A stretch of DNA of 40,619 nt from an uncultured Opitutia bacterium (GTDB lineage: Bacteria > Verrucomicrobiota > Verrucomicrobiia > Opitutales > Opitutaceae): NCBI GenBank assembly GCA_903855985.1, contig CAIOAO010000008.1, positions 1 through 40,619 of the forward strand, in the 5' to 3' direction. The translations under genes were made by a program, and so were the position numbers. Each line of letters starts with the position of its first letter. Within the stretch, counting starts at the first letter, position 1. The notes beneath the pieces are model-generated. The model was not told the DNA's origin. It ran no database searches and worked only from the letters and a program-made list of their open reading frames with translations. Shown here one piece after another: positions 1 through 9,062 of the stretch.

Positions 1-997
1 GAGCCTTGTCCTGCATCGTCTCGCGCGAGATGTTGAGCGGGAGGTCCTCGCTGTCCACGACGCCCTTGAGGAAGCGCAGCCACTCGGGGAGGAGGAGCTT
101 GGGCTTGGCGTCGATCAGGACCTTGCGGCAGTAGAGCGCGACGCTGGCCTCGGTGCGGGCGAAGCCGAGCTTCTCGGTGTTGTCCGTCGGGACGAAGAGC
201 AGGGCGTTGATCGCCAGCGGCGCGTCGGCGGAGAAATGCAGGCGCAGGCGCGGCTCGTCGAAGGCGTGGGCCTGGAACTTGTAGAACTCGGTGTATTCCT
301 CGTCCTTGATCTCGTTCTTCGAGCGGAGCCAGAGGGCCTGCACGGTGTTGACGCGCTTGCCGTTGAGGTTGATCGGGAACGACACGAACGCGCTGTAGCG
401 TTCGAGGATTTCCTTGATTCGCGAGTCGTCGGAGAACTCGGCGCAGTCATCCTTGAGCTCGATGACGATCTTGGTGCCACGGCGCTGGTCCGCGGCCTCC
501 TCGATTTCGTAGCTGCCGGCGCCGTCACTGGTCCAGACGTGGCCGGGTTCGGCTGCGCGCCAGGAGTGCGAATAAACCTTCACGGACTTCGCGACCATGA
601 AGGCCGAGTAGAAGCCGACGCCGAACTGGCCGATGAGATTGGTGTTTTTCTGGTCGCCCTCGCCGAGGGCCTTGAGGAAGGCCTTGGAGCCGGAGTGGGC
701 GATGGTGCCGAGATTTTCGACCAGCTCGGCGCGCGTCATGCCCAGGCCGAAGTCCTGGATCGTGATGGTCTTGGCCTTGTCGTCGGTGGTGACGTTGATC
801 TCGAGCTCGGCCTTGTCGTCGAAGATCTCCTTCTCGGTGATCTGCGTGTGGCGGAGTTTCTCGAGGGCGTCGGAGGCGTTGGAGACCAGCTCGCGGACGA
901 AGATCTCCTTCTCGGTGTAGAGCGAGTGGATGACGATATCGAGGAGCTGCTTGATCTCGGCCTGGAACTCGAATTTCTGCGGAGTGGAGGTGGACAT
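1..997 (-). CDS. htpG: Molecular chaperone HtpG (Hsp90), 3' part cut by window edge
   Basis: Cytosolic Hsp90 chaperone that binds and refolds client proteins in an ATP-driven clamp cycle. The first ~332 residues are present: the whole N-terminal GHKL ATPase domain and part of the middle domain. The ATP-site motifs are visible: the Glu/Asn helix (ELVSNASDALEKLR), the DFGLGMT loop, the lid glycine motif GQFGVGFYSAFM, and GTK in RRGTKIVIEL. The ATG at 997 gives the normal start MSTSTPQKFEFQAEIKQLL. The C-terminal dimerisation domain lies beyond base 1. The gene is downstream of the liv operon on the same strand but separated from it by a terminator-like hairpin, so it probably has its own promoter. 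The family assignment is secure. Confidence 0.96.
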   Translation of the reverse strand, partial: MSTSTPQKFEFQAEIKQLLDIVIHSLYTEKEIFVRELVSNASDALEKLRHTQITEKEIFDDKAELEINVTTDDKAKTITIQDFGLGMTRAELVENLGTIAHSGSKAFLKALGEGDQKNTNLIGQFGVGFYSAFMVAKSVKVYSHSWRAAEPGHVWTSDGAGSYEIEEAADQRRGTKIVIELKDDCAEFSDDSRIKEILERYSAFVSFPINLNGKRVNTVQALWLRSKNEIKDEEYTEFYKFQAHAFDEPRLRLHFSADAPLAINALLFVPTDNTEKLGFARTEASVALYCRKVLIDAKPKLLLPEWLRFLKGVVDSEDLPLNISRETMQDKA

Positions 998-1006
998 GGA
1001 TGGATC

Positions 1007-1041
1007 GTGGTAAGGTGTAAGGGGTACGTTGTAAGGGTCAG
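1007..1041. repeat. GTAAGG-type iterated word repeat upstream of htpG
   Basis: About 35 bases in which the word GTAAGG or a close variant (GGTAAGG, TGTAAGGGG, TTGTAAGGG) recurs every 7 to 14 bases. It lies just upstream of the htpG start, in the 5' untranslated or promoter region. Similar word-like repeats occur in other gaps of this window. No function is evident. Confidence 0.5.
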
Positions 1042-1052
1042 AAAAGCAAAGA

Positions 1053-1071
1053 GCCCGCTATTTTAGCGGGC
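1053..1071 (-). terminator. Rho-independent terminator of the liv operon
   Basis: A 7-bp GC-rich stem (GCCCGCT / AGCGGGC) with an ATTTT loop lies 33 bases beyond the livF stop. Reading on the minus strand, it is followed by the T-rich run CTTTGCTTTTCTG. Position and structure fit an intrinsic terminator that separates the liv operon from htpG. Confidence 0.7.
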
Positions 1072-1103
1072 CCGGGAAAATTGCAAGAGAGAGGGCGAAA
1101 ATC

Positions 1104-1811
1104 TCAACCCCCGAGGTACGTCGCCTTGAGCTGGGGGTCGGTGCGGAGCTGCTTGCTCTCGCCCTGCATCACGATGCGGCCGGTCTCGAGGACGTAGGCC
1201 GAGCTGCTGACCTCGAGGGCGAGGTTGGCATTCTGCTCGACGAGCAGGATGGTGATGCCGTGGTTCCGGTTAATCTCCACGATCTTCTCAAAGATGGTGC
1301 TGATGAGGCGGGGTGCGATGCCGAGCGAGGGCTCGTCCAGCATCAGGAACTTCGGGCTGCCCATCAGCGCGCGGCCGATCGCCAGCATCTGCTGTTCGCC
1401 GCCGGAGAGCGTGCCGGCCATCTGCTTGATGCGCTCGTTGAGCCGGGGGAACACGCTGAACACGTACTCGCGGTTCTTCGCGAGCAGCTCCTTGTCGTGC
1501 AGCAGGTAGGCGCCCATCGCAAGGTTCTCATCCACGGTGAGGTTGGAGAAGATCATCCGGCCCTCGGGCACGTGGGAGAGTCCGCGGGCGACGATCTTGT
1601 GCGCGGGGAGCTTGGTGATGTCCTCCCCGAGAAACTCGATCTTCCCCGTCTTGGCGCGGAGTAGGCCGGAGATGGTGCGGAGGGTGGTGGTCTTGCCGGC
1701 GCCGTTGCCGCCGATGAGCGTGACGATGGAGCCCTGGGGGATGGAAAACGAGATGCCGCCCAGCGCGGAAATGGCGCCATAGCTGACGGAGAGGTCGGTG
1801 ACGGTGAGCAT
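1104..1811 (-). CDS. livF: Branched-chain amino-acid ABC transporter ATPase LivF
   Basis: One of the two cytoplasmic ATPases of a LivKHMGF-type (HAAT) importer for branched-chain or related amino acids. The 235-residue protein has Walker A GGNGAGKTT near residue 34, the ABC signature LSGGEQQML near residue 135, and Walker B FLMLDEPSLG followed by the switch His region. Length and the ending (LKATYLGG) are typical of LivF. It is the last gene of the operon, separated from livG by about 120 bases that hold an inverted TCAGC-type repeat, and followed by a terminator. The true substrate range (Leu/Ile/Val versus other amides) cannot be read from the sequence. Confidence 0.94.
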   Translation of the reverse strand: MLTVTDLSVSYGAISALGGISFSIPQGSIVTLIGGNGAGKTTTLRTISGLLRAKTGKIEFLGEDITKLPAHKIVARGLSHVPEGRMIFSNLTVDENLAMGAYLLHDKELLAKNREYVFSVFPRLNERIKQMAGTLSGGEQQMLAIGRALMGSPKFLMLDEPSLGIAPRLISTIFEKIVEINRNHGITILLVEQNANLALEVSSSAYVLETGRIVMQGESKQLRTDPQLKATYLGG

Positions 1812-1818
1812 CGGAGAA

Positions 1819-1925
1819 GCGGTCAGCGATCAGCTTTCAGCGTTCAGCTTGGTTAAGCGTGAAGGCACAAGCATCGGAGTCTTTGGTTGGAGAGCTGACG
1901 GCTGACCGCTGAAGGCTGAGAGCTT
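1819..1925. repeat. Inverted TCAGC/GCTGA word array between livG and livF
   Basis: Two arms of iterated 7-9-base words. The left arm (about 1819-1849) repeats TCAGC with variable spacers, and the right arm (about 1891-1925) repeats GCTGA, the reverse complement. About 40 bases of ordinary sequence separate them. The arms could pair as an imperfect long hairpin in the livG-livF mRNA. A second member of the family lies at 21296-21341 next to xylA. Confidence 0.65.
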
Positions 1926-1930
1926 CATGG

Positions 1931-2721
<791 letters not shown>

Positions 2722-2722
<1 letters not shown>

Positions 2723-3666
2723 CAGGCTTTGATCTTGCCGAGCTTGAAGTTGAACAGACCTTGCGGCCGGGCGAGCATGAGCACGATCAGCAGGAAGGAG
2801 TAGAGCACCATGCGGTACTCGGCGATGGGCCGGAGCACCTCGGGCAGCAGCGTGAGCAGGATGGCGGCGAGGATGACGCCGAGGGTGTTGCCCATGCCGC
2901 CGAGGATGACCATGACCACGATCTCGATGGACTTGGTGAAGTCGAAGCCGGTGGGCGTGATCGTCAGCTTGAAGTGTCCGTAGAGCCCGCCCGCGATGCC
3001 GGCGAAGAACGCGCCGATGACAAACGCGACGATCTTGTAGCGCGTGGTGTTGAGGCCGACGGCCTCGGAGGCGATCTCGTCATCGCGCGTGGCGAGAAAA
3101 CCGCGGCCGTAAGTGGACTTCACGATGCAGGTGACGACGAAGATGGTGACCGCGACGAAGGCCAGCACCCAGAAGATCGTGGTATAGGGCGGGATGCCGT
3201 TGAGGCCCAGGGCGCCGCCGAGGGACTCGACGTTCTGGAACGTGACGCGGATGATTTCACCAAAGCCGAGGGTGACCAGGGCGAGATAGTCGCCCTTGAG
3301 CCGCAGCGACGGCACGCCGACGAGCAGGCCCGCGAACGCGGCGCTGAGGCCGCCGGCGATCAGCGCCATCAGGAACAGCCCGCCCTCCTGCAGGGCGGTG
3401 CCGCCGTCCTCGCCGAACCAGCGCGGGGCGCAGTACATCGTCACCGCCGCGGACAGGTACGCGCCGACCGACATGAAGCCCGCGTGGCCGAGGGAAAACT
3501 GGCCGGTGTAGCCGTTCACCAGGTTGAGGGAGACGGCGAGGATGATGTTGATGCCGATGCCGGTGAGGACATCGAGGTAGTAGGGATTGAACGAATCCGA
3601 GTAATGCTGGACGCCGAAGGCCACGAGCAGGGCGCCCAACAGGAAGAGATGCGGTTTCGGGGGCAT
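2722..3666 (-). CDS. livM: Branched-chain amino-acid ABC permease LivM
   Basis: Inner-membrane permease of the HAAT importer, 314 residues and strongly hydrophobic with about 9-10 membrane segments. Family landmarks are LNLVNGYTGQFSLGHAGFMSVGAY near residue 50, a LRLKGDYLALVTLGFGEIIR coupling region, and GGMGNTLG near residue 255. It starts at the ATG at 3666, nine bases after the livH stop, and ends in a one-base overlap with livG. It should pair with LivH as the transmembrane heterodimer. Confidence 0.95.
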
Positions 3667-3675
3667 CGCGCGGGC

Positions 3676-4566
3676 TCAGACCTTTTCCACCGTGAACTTG
3701 CCGAGCAGGCCGGCGGGGCGGAAGAGGAGGATGATGATGAGGATGGCGAACGCGATGGCGTCCTTGTACGTCGAAAACTGGCTGCCGCTGACGAAGGTCT
3801 CGACCGTGCCGAGGATGAGCCCGCCGAGGGCGGCGCCGGGGATGTTGCCGATGCCGCCGAGGATGGCGGCGACGAAGGCCTTCAGGCCGGGCATGACGCC
3901 CATCAGGGGGTCGATCGACGGGTAGTTGAGCGCGTAGAGGATGCCGCCGGCGGCGGCGAGGGCGGAGCCGAGGCCGAAGGTGAACGAGATCACGACGTCG
4001 TTGTTCACGCCCATGAGGATGGCGGCCTTCGGGTTGAGCGAGACGGCGCGCATGGCGGTGCCGATCTTGGTGCGGTAGACGATCAGCTGGAGCACGACCA
4101 TCAGCACGACCGAGACGACGATGACGATGACCTGGTTGCTGGAGATGATGACGTTGCCCAGGGAGAAGTTCCGGACGGGGAAGATCGCGGGGAAGTTGCG
4201 CGGGGCGGCGCCGAAGAAGACCTGCCCGGTGTACTCCAGCAGGAGGGAGACGCCGATGGCGGTGATCAGGACGTTGAGGGTGGGGGCGCTGCGGAGCGGG
4301 CGGTAGGCGAGGCGCTCAATCGTCATGCCGAGGAGGGCGCACCCGATCATGGCGGCCCCGAGCACGGCCAGGCCGCCCCAGAGGGTGCCCTCGGGCACCA
4401 GTTTGCCCATGTAGTAGCCGATGAAGGCGCCGACCATAAACACGTCGGAGTGCGCGAAGTTGATGAAACGCAACACGCCGTACACCATGGTGTAACCGAG
4501 CGCGATGAGGGCGTAGATCGCCCCGAGGGAGAGACCGTTCAGGAGCTGTTGGAGGAATTCGGACAC
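3676..4566 (-). CDS. livH: Branched-chain amino-acid ABC permease LivH
   Basis: Second membrane subunit of the importer, 296 residues with about 8 membrane segments. The N-terminus (FLQQLLNGLSLGAIYALIAL, then GYTMVYGVLRFINFAHSD) is diagnostic for LivH, as is the GGIGNIPGAALGGLILG coupling loop near residue 225. The ATG at 4566 is preceded by a purine-rich word repeat at 4571-4605 that contains several possible ribosome-binding purine tracts. About 300 bases separate it from livK2, a gap filled by a gene remnant. Confidence 0.95.
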   Translation of the reverse strand: MSEFLQQLLNGLSLGAIYALIALGYTMVYGVLRFINFAHSDVFMVGAFIGYYMGKLVPEGTLWGGLAVLGAAMIGCALLGMTIERLAYRPLRSAPTLNVLITAIGVSLLLEYTGQVFFGAAPRNFPAIFPVRNFSLGNVIISSNQVIVIVVSVVLMVVLQLIVYRTKIGTAMRAVSLNPKAAILMGVNNDVVISFTFGLGSALAAAGGILYALNYPSIDPLMGVMPGLKAFVAAILGGIGNIPGAALGGLILGTVETFVSGSQFSTYKDAIAFAILIIILLFRPAGLLGKFTVEKV

Positions 4567-4570
4567 TGCA

Positions 4571-4605
4571 GAGAGTTAAAAGGTGAGAGTTGAAAGATGA
4601 AAGAT
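4571..4605. repeat. GAGAGTTAAAAG / AGTTGAAAG word repeat upstream of livH
   Basis: A purine-rich stretch of about 35 bases made of variants of one word: GAGAGTTAAAAG, then GTGAGAGTTGAAAG, then ATGAAAGATT. It is AT-rich against a GC-rich background and sits five bases upstream of livH, where it may influence ribosome loading. No inverted partner arm is seen. Confidence 0.5.
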
Positions 4606-4863
4606 TCAATCCCTCAGCGAGTCATGCAGACCGCTGAGCATGCGGACCACTTCCATGGCCGCTCGGTAAATCTGCTGGTGTGCGGCCTCGGGGAGCAAGC
4701 CTTGGTTACGGGCAATTACCGGCTGGGAGGACAATTCAAACGCGGACCCCGGGGCCAGTCCGATCAAACGGCAAAAATCCACCCGGGAAGACCGGGAGCT
4801 TCCTGCGGCCCGGTTGGGCGAAATCGAGCCGGCGGAACGGCGCATCTGACTCGCGAAGCGTAA
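4606..4863 (-). pseudogene. Truncated four-helix-bundle (23S IVS-type) protein
   Basis: An 85-codon open frame runs from the base after the livK2 stop to a TGA at 4608-4606. Its product matches the C-terminal two-thirds of the four-helix-bundle / 23S rRNA intervening-sequence protein family (TIGR02436 type): LRFASQMRRSAGSI aligns with the family Q-x-RRAAvSIpsN, then AAGSSRSSRVDF with aEGsgR, then GSAFELSSQPVIARNQGLL with the GSl.ELetQl.iA helix, and VVRMLSGLHDSL with the final helix. The first helix (about 35-40 residues) is missing and no good start or ribosome site is seen. The frame is otherwise open, so decay is recent or a short product persists. Assignment rests on motif recall and not on an alignment. 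Confidence 0.65.
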
Positions 4864-6012
4864 TCACGGCGTCACCGCGCTGACAAACTGCACGCGGCCG
4901 TTCTTGACCGTGACGATGATGGCGGGCTTGGAGGTGTTGCGTTCGGCGTCGATCGTGGTGTGGCCGGTGACGCCGGGAAACTCCTTCGTGGTCGCGAGCG
5001 CGTTGCGCACGGCGGGGCCCGCGGTCGTGCCGGCGCGGGTGATGGCGTCGGCGAGGAGCAGCATCGCGTCGTACCCGAGCGCGGCGACGGCGTCGGGGGT
5101 TTCGCCAGAGTAGCGGGCGCGGAATTTCGCGATGAAGGCCCGGACCTCCGGCGCGGGCGACTCGGCCGAATAGTGGGTGGAATAGTAGGAGCCCTCGACG
5201 GCCTTGCCGCCGAGCTCGAGGAGCTGGGGTGCTTCCCAGCCGTCGCCGCCGAAGATGGGGAGGGTGATCCCCAGGTCCCGCGCCTGCGAGCAGATCAGCG
5301 CGGCCTCGGTGTAATAGCCGGTGGCGGCGATGGCGTCGGGCGCGAGGGCCTTGAGGGCGGTGAGCTGGGCGCGGAAGTCCTTGTCGCCCTCGCTGTATTT
5401 CTGCTCGGCGATGACTTCGCCGCCGGCGGCGGTGAAGTGTTCGCGGAACACGCGGGACAGGCCGACACTGTAGGGGGCGGACATGGAGGTGAGCAGGGCC
5501 ACCCGCTGCACGTGCAGGTGGTCGCGGGCGAATTTCGCGAGCACGGCGCCCTGGAACGAATCGATGAAGCACGCCCGGAAAATGTAGCTGCCCATCGCAG
5601 TGACCCGGGGGTTGGTCGAGGAAATCGCGATCATCGGCACATGCGCCTGCTGGCAGATGGGCGCGGCCTCGAGGGCGTTGGTCGAGGCGTTGCCGCCGAC
5701 GATGGCGACGACGCCGTCGCGGGCGATGAGCTTTTTCACCGCGGTGGCGGACTCACCGGACTTGGACTGGATGTCCTCGACGAGGAACTCCACCGGCCGG
5801 CCGAGGAGGCCGCCGCGGGCGTTGAGTTCCTCGACGGCGAGGACCACGCCCCGGCGCGAGGCCTGGCCGAACGAGGCCTCCTTGCCGGTGAGCGAGGCGA
5901 ACTGCCCGACCTTGATGGGCTCCGGCGCGGCGGCCAGGGCCGCGGCGAACGGCAGAAAAAACAACGCGCAGCGGGTGAGGCTGCGCGTGAGGCCGGAGGG
6001 GGCCGGTCGCAT
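4864..6012 (-). CDS. Branched-chain amino-acid-type substrate-binding protein (second copy)
   Basis: Periplasmic type I binding protein (Peripla_BP_6 / LivK fold), 382 residues. A signal peptide (MRPAPSGLTRSLTRCALFFL, then PFAAALAAAPEP) is followed by IKVGQFASLTGKEASFGQAS, the standard first strand and ligand loop. The gene is a close paralogue of the gene upstream (shared FASLTGKEA, TNPRVTxMGSYIFR, QKYSEGDKDF, FGGDGWEAPQL and GETPDAxAALGYD) and ends with the same F-V-x-x-x-TP. Its ATG shares one base with the stop of the upstream copy. It probably captures the ligand for LivHMGF; the two copies may differ in ligand. Confidence 0.92.
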   Translation of the reverse strand: MRPAPSGLTRSLTRCALFFLPFAAALAAAPEPIKVGQFASLTGKEASFGQASRRGVVLAVEELNARGGLLGRPVEFLVEDIQSKSGESATAVKKLIARDGVVAIVGGNASTNALEAAPICQQAHVPMIAISSTNPRVTAMGSYIFRACFIDSFQGAVLAKFARDHLHVQRVALLTSMSAPYSVGLSRVFREHFTAAGGEVIAEQKYSEGDKDFRAQLTALKALAPDAIAATGYYTEAALICSQARDLGITLPIFGGDGWEAPQLLELGGKAVEGSYYSTHYSAESPAPEVRAFIAKFRARYSGETPDAVAALGYDAMLLLADAITRAGTTAGPAVRNALATTKEFPGVTGHTTIDAERNTSKPAIIVTVKNGRVQFVSAVTP

Positions 6013-7142
6013 CAGGGGGTGATGGACTCGACGAACTTGAAGGCGCCATCCTTCACGGTGATGACCACGGCGGCCTTGGTGGCGTTGCGGTGGGAATCGA
6101 TCGTGGTCTTGCCGGTGACGCCATCGTAACCCTTGGTGGCGGCGATGGCGGTGCGGAGCTTGGGACCCTCGGTGGTGCCGGCGCGCTTGATGGCGTCGGC
6201 GAGGACCATGGCGGAATCATAGCCGAGGGCGGCCATGGCGTCGGGCGTCTCGCCGGCGAAGCGGGCGCGGAACTTCTTCACGAAATTCTGCACGGCGGGG
6301 GAGGAGTTCTCGGGCGAGTAATGGGTGGAGTAGTAGGTGCCCTTCATGGCCTTGCCGCCGATCTCGATGAGCTGCGGGGCCTCCCAGCCGTCGCCGCCGA
6401 AGATGGGGAAGGTGAGCTCGAGCTCGCGGGCCTGCTTGGAGATGAGGGCGGCCTCGGTGTAATAGCCGGGGACGAAGATGCCGTCGACGCCGGCGGCCTT
6501 GATGGCGGTGAGCTGGGCCTTGAAGTCCTTGTCGCCCTCGGAGTACTTCTGCTCGATCGTGATCTCGCCGCCGATGGCCGCGAAGGTCTCCTTGAAGTAC
6601 TTGGCGAGGCCGACGCTGTACGGCGAGGACACGGAGGTGAGGAGGGCGACCTTCTTCAGGTGGAGGCTCTTCTGGGCGAACTTCGCCATCGCGGTGCCCT
6701 GGAAGGGGTCGATGAAGCAGACGCGGAAAATGTAGCTGCCCATCTCGGTCACGCGCGGGTTGGTGGACGAGGGCGAGATCATCGGGATCTTGTAGTTCTG
6801 GGCGATGGGCGCGGCCTCGAGGGACCGGCCGGAGGCGACCTCACCGAGGAGGGCGACGACCTGGTCGCGGGAGATGAGTTTTTTGACGATGGTGGCGGAT
6901 TCGCCCTGCTTGGACTGGTTGTCCTCGGTGATGAGCTCGAACTGCCGGCCTAGGGCGCCACCGGTGGCGTTGAGTTCCTCGATGGCGAGGAGGGTGCCCT
7001 TGTGGGAGGACTGGCCGAAGGCGGCCTCCTTGCCGGTGAGCGAGGCGAACTCGCCGACCTTGATGGGATTCTGGGCGAGGGCGGCGCCGGTGGCGGCCGC
7101 GAGCAGGGCCGGGAGCAGCAGGAGACGGAGGGCTTTGATCAT
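6012..7142 (-). CDS. livK: Branched-chain amino-acid-type substrate-binding protein (first copy)
   Basis: First gene of the liv operon: a periplasmic amino-acid binding protein of 376 residues. The signal peptide is MIKALRLLLLPALLAAATG, then AALA, followed by IKVGEFASLTGKEAAFGQSS. Family landmarks include SSTNPRVTEMGSYIFRVC, YYTEAALISKQA and FGGDGWEAPQL. The tandem paralogue downstream starts within this gene's stop codon (TGATG), so the two are translated together. The first position and proximity to the 175-base divergent gap before the LptG-like gene suggest that the operon promoter lies at 7143-7317, although I cannot point to a convincing -35/-10 pair. Confidence 0.92.
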   Translation of the reverse strand: MIKALRLLLLPALLAAATGAALAQNPIKVGEFASLTGKEAAFGQSSHKGTLLAIEELNATGGALGRQFELITEDNQSKQGESATIVKKLISRDQVVALLGEVASGRSLEAAPIAQNYKIPMISPSSTNPRVTEMGSYIFRVCFIDPFQGTAMAKFAQKSLHLKKVALLTSVSSPYSVGLAKYFKETFAAIGGEITIEQKYSEGDKDFKAQLTAIKAAGVDGIFVPGYYTEAALISKQARELELTFPIFGGDGWEAPQLIEIGGKAMKGTYYSTHYSPENSSPAVQNFVKKFRARFAGETPDAMAALGYDSAMVLADAIKRAGTTEGPKLRTAIAATKGYDGVTGKTTIDSHRNATKAAVVITVKDGAFKFVESITP

Positions 7143-7317
7143 AGAGGGACGGAGGGTTTAGGGAGGCGGAAGGGAAAGGGACCCAGAGGGAGTTTTCAAC
7201 CAATCTATTGACCGCGGGTAGCAGCCGGCGTGCCGGGGTAAGCTCCATTCGCCGGGCAATAAACCCGGCCCGCATTGGGTTTTGCTTTCATCCGGTCGGG
7301 GGGTTTGATGGGCGGGG

Positions 7318-8430
7318 TTGAACACCTACGACCGACATCTGCTGCGCGAATGGCTGTCGATCCTCGGCCTGGTGCTGGGCGCGACCATCGGCCTGATGCT
7401 GGTGCAGGTGCTGTATGATGACTTCCGCACCCTGCGCGACCTCGGCGCGCGCGGGCTGGATATGTGGATGTATTTTTTCGTGACGATGCCGAGTTTCCTG
7501 GCGGTGGTGCTGCCGCTGGCGCTGCTCCTCTCCCTGCTGTTCGTCCTGGGCAAACTGCACCGGGCCAATGAATTCACCGCGTTGCGCGCCGCCGGCGTCG
7601 GCCTGATGCGCATCACGGCGCCGGTCTGGGTCGTGGGCGCAATCGCGTGCGGGCTGGTGTGGTGGCTGAATTCCACGGTGGTGCCCTGGTCCGTCGTGAC
7701 CTCGCGCGAGCTGAAGGACAGCCTGGAATTCCGCAAGCAGGCGCACTCCCTCGCAGCGGACCGCATCGGGGCGGTGGACAGCGTGGCGTTCAACAACCCC
7801 CGCGCGCGGCGCATGTGGTTTTTCAACCGGTACAGCCAGGTGCTGCACCGCGGCTTCGGGGTGACGGTGTCGGAGCTGGACGGGCAGCGCCGCGAGCTGT
7901 CGCGGCTCGTGGCGACCGAGGCCGCGCCCAATCCGCGTGGCGAGGGCTGGATTTTCAAGTTCGGGCGCGCACTGACCTTCGATCCCGTGACGGGTGAGCT
8001 GATGGGGACCGAGCCTTTTACCGAGCGACTCGTGGCGGGGTACCATGAGGACCCGAAGCTGATGCTCCTGATTGACCGGCCGGTGCGCGATCTCTCGTTC
8101 CCGGAGCTGCGGCAGATGATCGACTACTTCAAGGTGGAGAACAGCCAGAAGCTCACGCCTTACGCGGTGCGTTATTACAGCCTGATCACGGACACCCTCC
8201 TGCCGCTGATCGTCATCGCGATCGCGATCCCGTTTGCCGTCACCGGCGTGCGGGTGAATCCCGCGGTGGGGGTGTCGAAGTCATTCGGCCTGTATTTCCT
8301 GTATTATTTTTTCACGAACATCGCCTCCTCGCTGGCGACGAAGCAGGTCATTGATCCCGTGCTGGCGGCCTGGCTGCCCAACCTGGGGATGATCGGGCTG
8401 GCGGTATGGCTGTTTGCCAAGCTGCGGTGA
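7318..8430 (+). CDS. LptF/LptG family lipopolysaccharide export permease
   Basis: Inner-membrane permease of the YjgP/YjgQ (LptF/LptG) family, 370 residues, expected to work with LptB and LptC in moving LPS to the outer membrane. The start NTYDRHLLREWLSILGLVLG matches the family's 'drYllref' opening. TM segments are near residues 15-35, 55-80 and 100-118; a periplasmic jellyroll follows, with three more TM segments after residue 290 (LLPLIVIAIAIPFAVTGVRV). The start is TTG at 7318, the only initiator that gives the family N-terminus, and is preceded by a G-rich tract that can serve as ribosome site. The partner genes are not in the window, so LptF versus LptG is undecided. Confidence 0.85.
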   Translation: MNTYDRHLLREWLSILGLVLGATIGLMLVQVLYDDFRTLRDLGARGLDMWMYFFVTMPSFLAVVLPLALLLSLLFVLGKLHRANEFTALRAAGVGLMRITAPVWVVGAIACGLVWWLNSTVVPWSVVTSRELKDSLEFRKQAHSLAADRIGAVDSVAFNNPRARRMWFFNRYSQVLHRGFGVTVSELDGQRRELSRLVATEAAPNPRGEGWIFKFGRALTFDPVTGELMGTEPFTERLVAGYHEDPKLMLLIDRPVRDLSFPELRQMIDYFKVENSQKLTPYAVRYYSLITDTLLPLIVIAIAIPFAVTGVRVNPAVGVSKSFGLYFLYYFFTNIASSLATKQVIDPVLAAWLPNLGMIGLAVWLFAKLR

Positions 8431-8480
8431 GGTTTTGCAGGTCGGGGTCGTCAAACGCGGCTGAGTCCCGGCAGGCATTT

Positions 8481-8558
8481 CCGCGGCTATCACGGACAGA
8501 CGCGGATCAATTCAGGTCATCCGCGTTTATCCGCGCAATCCGCGGGAAGGTATTCCCG
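8481..8558. repeat. Inverted CGCGGAT word array between convergent genes
   Basis: The left arm (8481-8512) reads CCGCGG, then CACGGACAG and ACGCGGAT. The right arm (about 8515-8546) reads ATCCGCGTTTATCCGCGCAA and ends TCCGCGG. The arms are imperfect reverse complements of each other and are built from the word CGCGGAT and its relatives. The array sits between the convergent stops of the LptG-like gene and dgkA. A close relative lies at 18847-18905, also between convergent genes. It could act as a bidirectional transcription barrier; that is inference. Confidence 0.65.
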
Positions 8559-8593
8559 GAGTAAGACGGAGTTCGGCGACGGGCCCGTCCCCA

Positions 8594-9046
8594 TCACCCC
8601 AGGATCCGGCGCCACACGGCGTTGCTCGGCCAGAGCATGATCGACCACACCACTATGCAGTTGATGTAGCTGAGGAAGACGGCGGCGCTGGCCATGTCCT
8701 TGATGCGCTTGGCCAGCGGATGCTGCTCGGGGCGCAGGTAATCAATGACCCACTCAATCGAGGAGTTGAGCAGCTCGACGATGAGGATCAGGATGAGCGA
8801 GAAGATCATCAGCGCGGTCGAGACGGCATTGACCGGCAGGATGATGGCGAGCGGCACGAGCAGCAGGGCGAAGATGAGGTCCTCGCGGAACGAGGGCTCG
8901 TGCTGCACGGCGGCGAAAAACCCCTCGATGGAATAGCGCACCGAGGCGACGAAGTTCCGGAAGCTGCGCTTCTTCGGCTCGAAGGGTTCGGCGGGCGGGG
9001 GCACGGGTCGGACGCTAGGCGGCGGCCCGGCGCGGCGGAAGCGCAT
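8594..9046 (-). CDS. dgkA: Diacylglycerol kinase (DgkA family)
   Basis: Small integral membrane kinase that phosphorylates diacylglycerol (or undecaprenol, as in Gram-positive relatives). The protein has 150 residues from the ATG at 9046. The family signatures are present: FREDLIFALLLVPLA (first TM with the Arg/Glu pair), VELLNSSIEWVIDYL (catalytic Glu and Asn) and AKRIKDMASAAVFLSY. The N-terminal ~35 residues are Pro/Arg rich and not part of the fold; a start further upstream is possible but gives non-protein-like sequence. It lies 16 bases downstream of the small frameshifted gene, in an apparent operon. Substrate choice cannot be inferred. Confidence 0.88.
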   Translation of the reverse strand: MRFRRAGPPPSVRPVPPPAEPFEPKKRSFRNFVASVRYSIEGFFAAVQHEPSFREDLIFALLLVPLAIILPVNAVSTALMIFSLILILIVELLNSSIEWVIDYLRPEQHPLAKRIKDMASAAVFLSYINCIVVWSIMLWPSNAVWRRILG

Positions 9047-9062
9047 TTTTCCCGCGGGGCGC

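Noticed and set aside
2761-4593. Long open plus-strand frame (610 codons) across livM and livH, rich in Asp, Glu, Gly and His
   Set aside because: It is antisense to two clear permease genes; the composition is the mirror of GC-rich membrane-protein codons. Similar shadows at 12807-14615 and 14840-16306 were rejected for the same reason.
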